From the NCBI GenBank assembly GCA_024642325.1, contig JAHEBI010000117.1:1-7329 (forward strand): 7,329 nucleotides of DNA, written 5' to 3'. The translations under genes and the position numbers were made by a program. The stretch's first letter is position 1, and each line of letters starts with the position of its first letter. Source of the stretch: Eudoraea sp. GTDB taxonomy: Bacteria; Bacteroidota; Bacteroidia; Flavobacteriales; Flavobacteriaceae. Shown here piece by piece: positions 7,061 through 7,329 of the stretch. The notes under the pieces are model-generated. The model saw only the letters and a list, made by a program, of their open reading frames with translations, made no database searches and was not told the origin of the DNA.

Positions 7061-7329
7061 TTATTTTTAGCTTATCAATGGAGTAATGTAATATTTGAAT
7101 AATTGTATCCGCTTGTGATTTGGTAATAATAAATGGAGGTGTTATCAATATGCCGTTTTCATTCTTTCCATATTTACCGCCAACAGAAGGATATACCAAT
7201 AAGCCATTTTCATAGCATATTTCAACACACCTTCCGGCCAATCCTTCAATTGCGGGATCAAACTCAATTCCAATGAGCAGTCCCTTTCCTCTGATGGTTT
7301 GAATAAAATCATATTGTTGCTTAATTGAT
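7053..7329 (-). CDS. yodT: Class III PLP-dependent aminotransferase (YodT-like), C-terminal fragment
   Basis: Only the last 92 codons are in the window; the gene continues past 7329. The visible part is the small C-terminal domain of a class III (omega-amino acid) aminotransferase: IRGKGLLIGIEF, then ENGLLVYPS, then GILITPPFIITKSQADTIIQIL, in the expected order and spacing before the stop at 7053. The PLP-binding Lys and the substrate-pocket residues are in the missing part, so substrate specificity cannot be judged from the sequence. Class III enzymes commonly act on amino groups distant from the carboxylate, or on beta-amino acids. With the genes downstream, the likely substrate is N6-acetyl-beta-lysine, giving 3-keto-6-acetamidohexanoate; this is inference. 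GABA or acetylornithine aminotransferase are the main alternatives. It is the first visible gene of the operon and its stop overlaps the subunit A start. Confidence 0.88.
   Translation of the reverse strand, partial: SIKQQYDFIQTIRGKGLLIGIEFDPAIEGLAGRCVEICYENGLLVYPSVGGKYGKNENGILITPPFIITKSQADTIIQILHYSIDKLKING

Overview
The window looks like a chromosomal segment from a Bacteroidota bacterium, probably of the Chitinophagaceae/Cytophaga-Sphingobacteria type. The base composition is moderately AT-rich. Start sites lack convincing Shine-Dalgarno sequences. Two exported proteins have signal peptides ending in Ala-Gln, and the PD40-propeller architecture is common in that phylum. This placement is inference from style, not from a marker gene.

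All seven genes lie on the minus strand, so the transcript runs from high to low coordinates. They overlap or are separated by at most 14 bases. In transcription order they are: the C-terminal end of a class III aminotransferase (7053-7329, cut by the window edge); CoA-transferase subunit A (6353-7060); CoA-transferase subunit B (5715-6380); an M20 metallo-deacylase (4447-5718); a YodP/AblB-type beta-lysine N-acetyltransferase (3592-4443); a secreted PD40-propeller plus PHP-type metallohydrolase (1011-3602); and the N-terminal 332 residues of a secreted CocE/NonD-type serine hydrolase (1-996, cut by the window edge). No promoter, terminator, RNA gene, mobile element or CRISPR array was found, and no stretch over 14 bases lacks a gene.

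The first five genes match the neighbourhood yodT-yodS-yodR-yodQ-yodP that sits next to kamA (lysine 2,3-aminomutase) in Bacillus. Together they fit the acetylated (aerobic-type) route of beta-lysine degradation. Beta-lysine is acetylated on N6 and its 3-amino group is removed by transamination. The resulting 3-keto-6-acetamidohexanoate is activated with CoA and cleaved by a thiolase to acetyl-CoA and a 4-acetamidobutyryl unit, and the acetyl cap is then removed by the M20 enzyme to give 4-aminobutyrate. The aminomutase and the thiolase are not in this window.

The last two genes encode exported hydrolases (amidohydrolase-like and acyl-peptidase/esterase-like). They occupy the side where kamA would be expected. 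They may release a substrate in the periplasm or may simply be co-transcribed. Points worth a second look are the acetylated beta-lysine pathway itself, the exported propeller-PHP fusion inserted beside it, and the M20/acetyltransferase junction, where two ORFs in the same frame are separated only by one TGA stop and the downstream gene has no ATG start.
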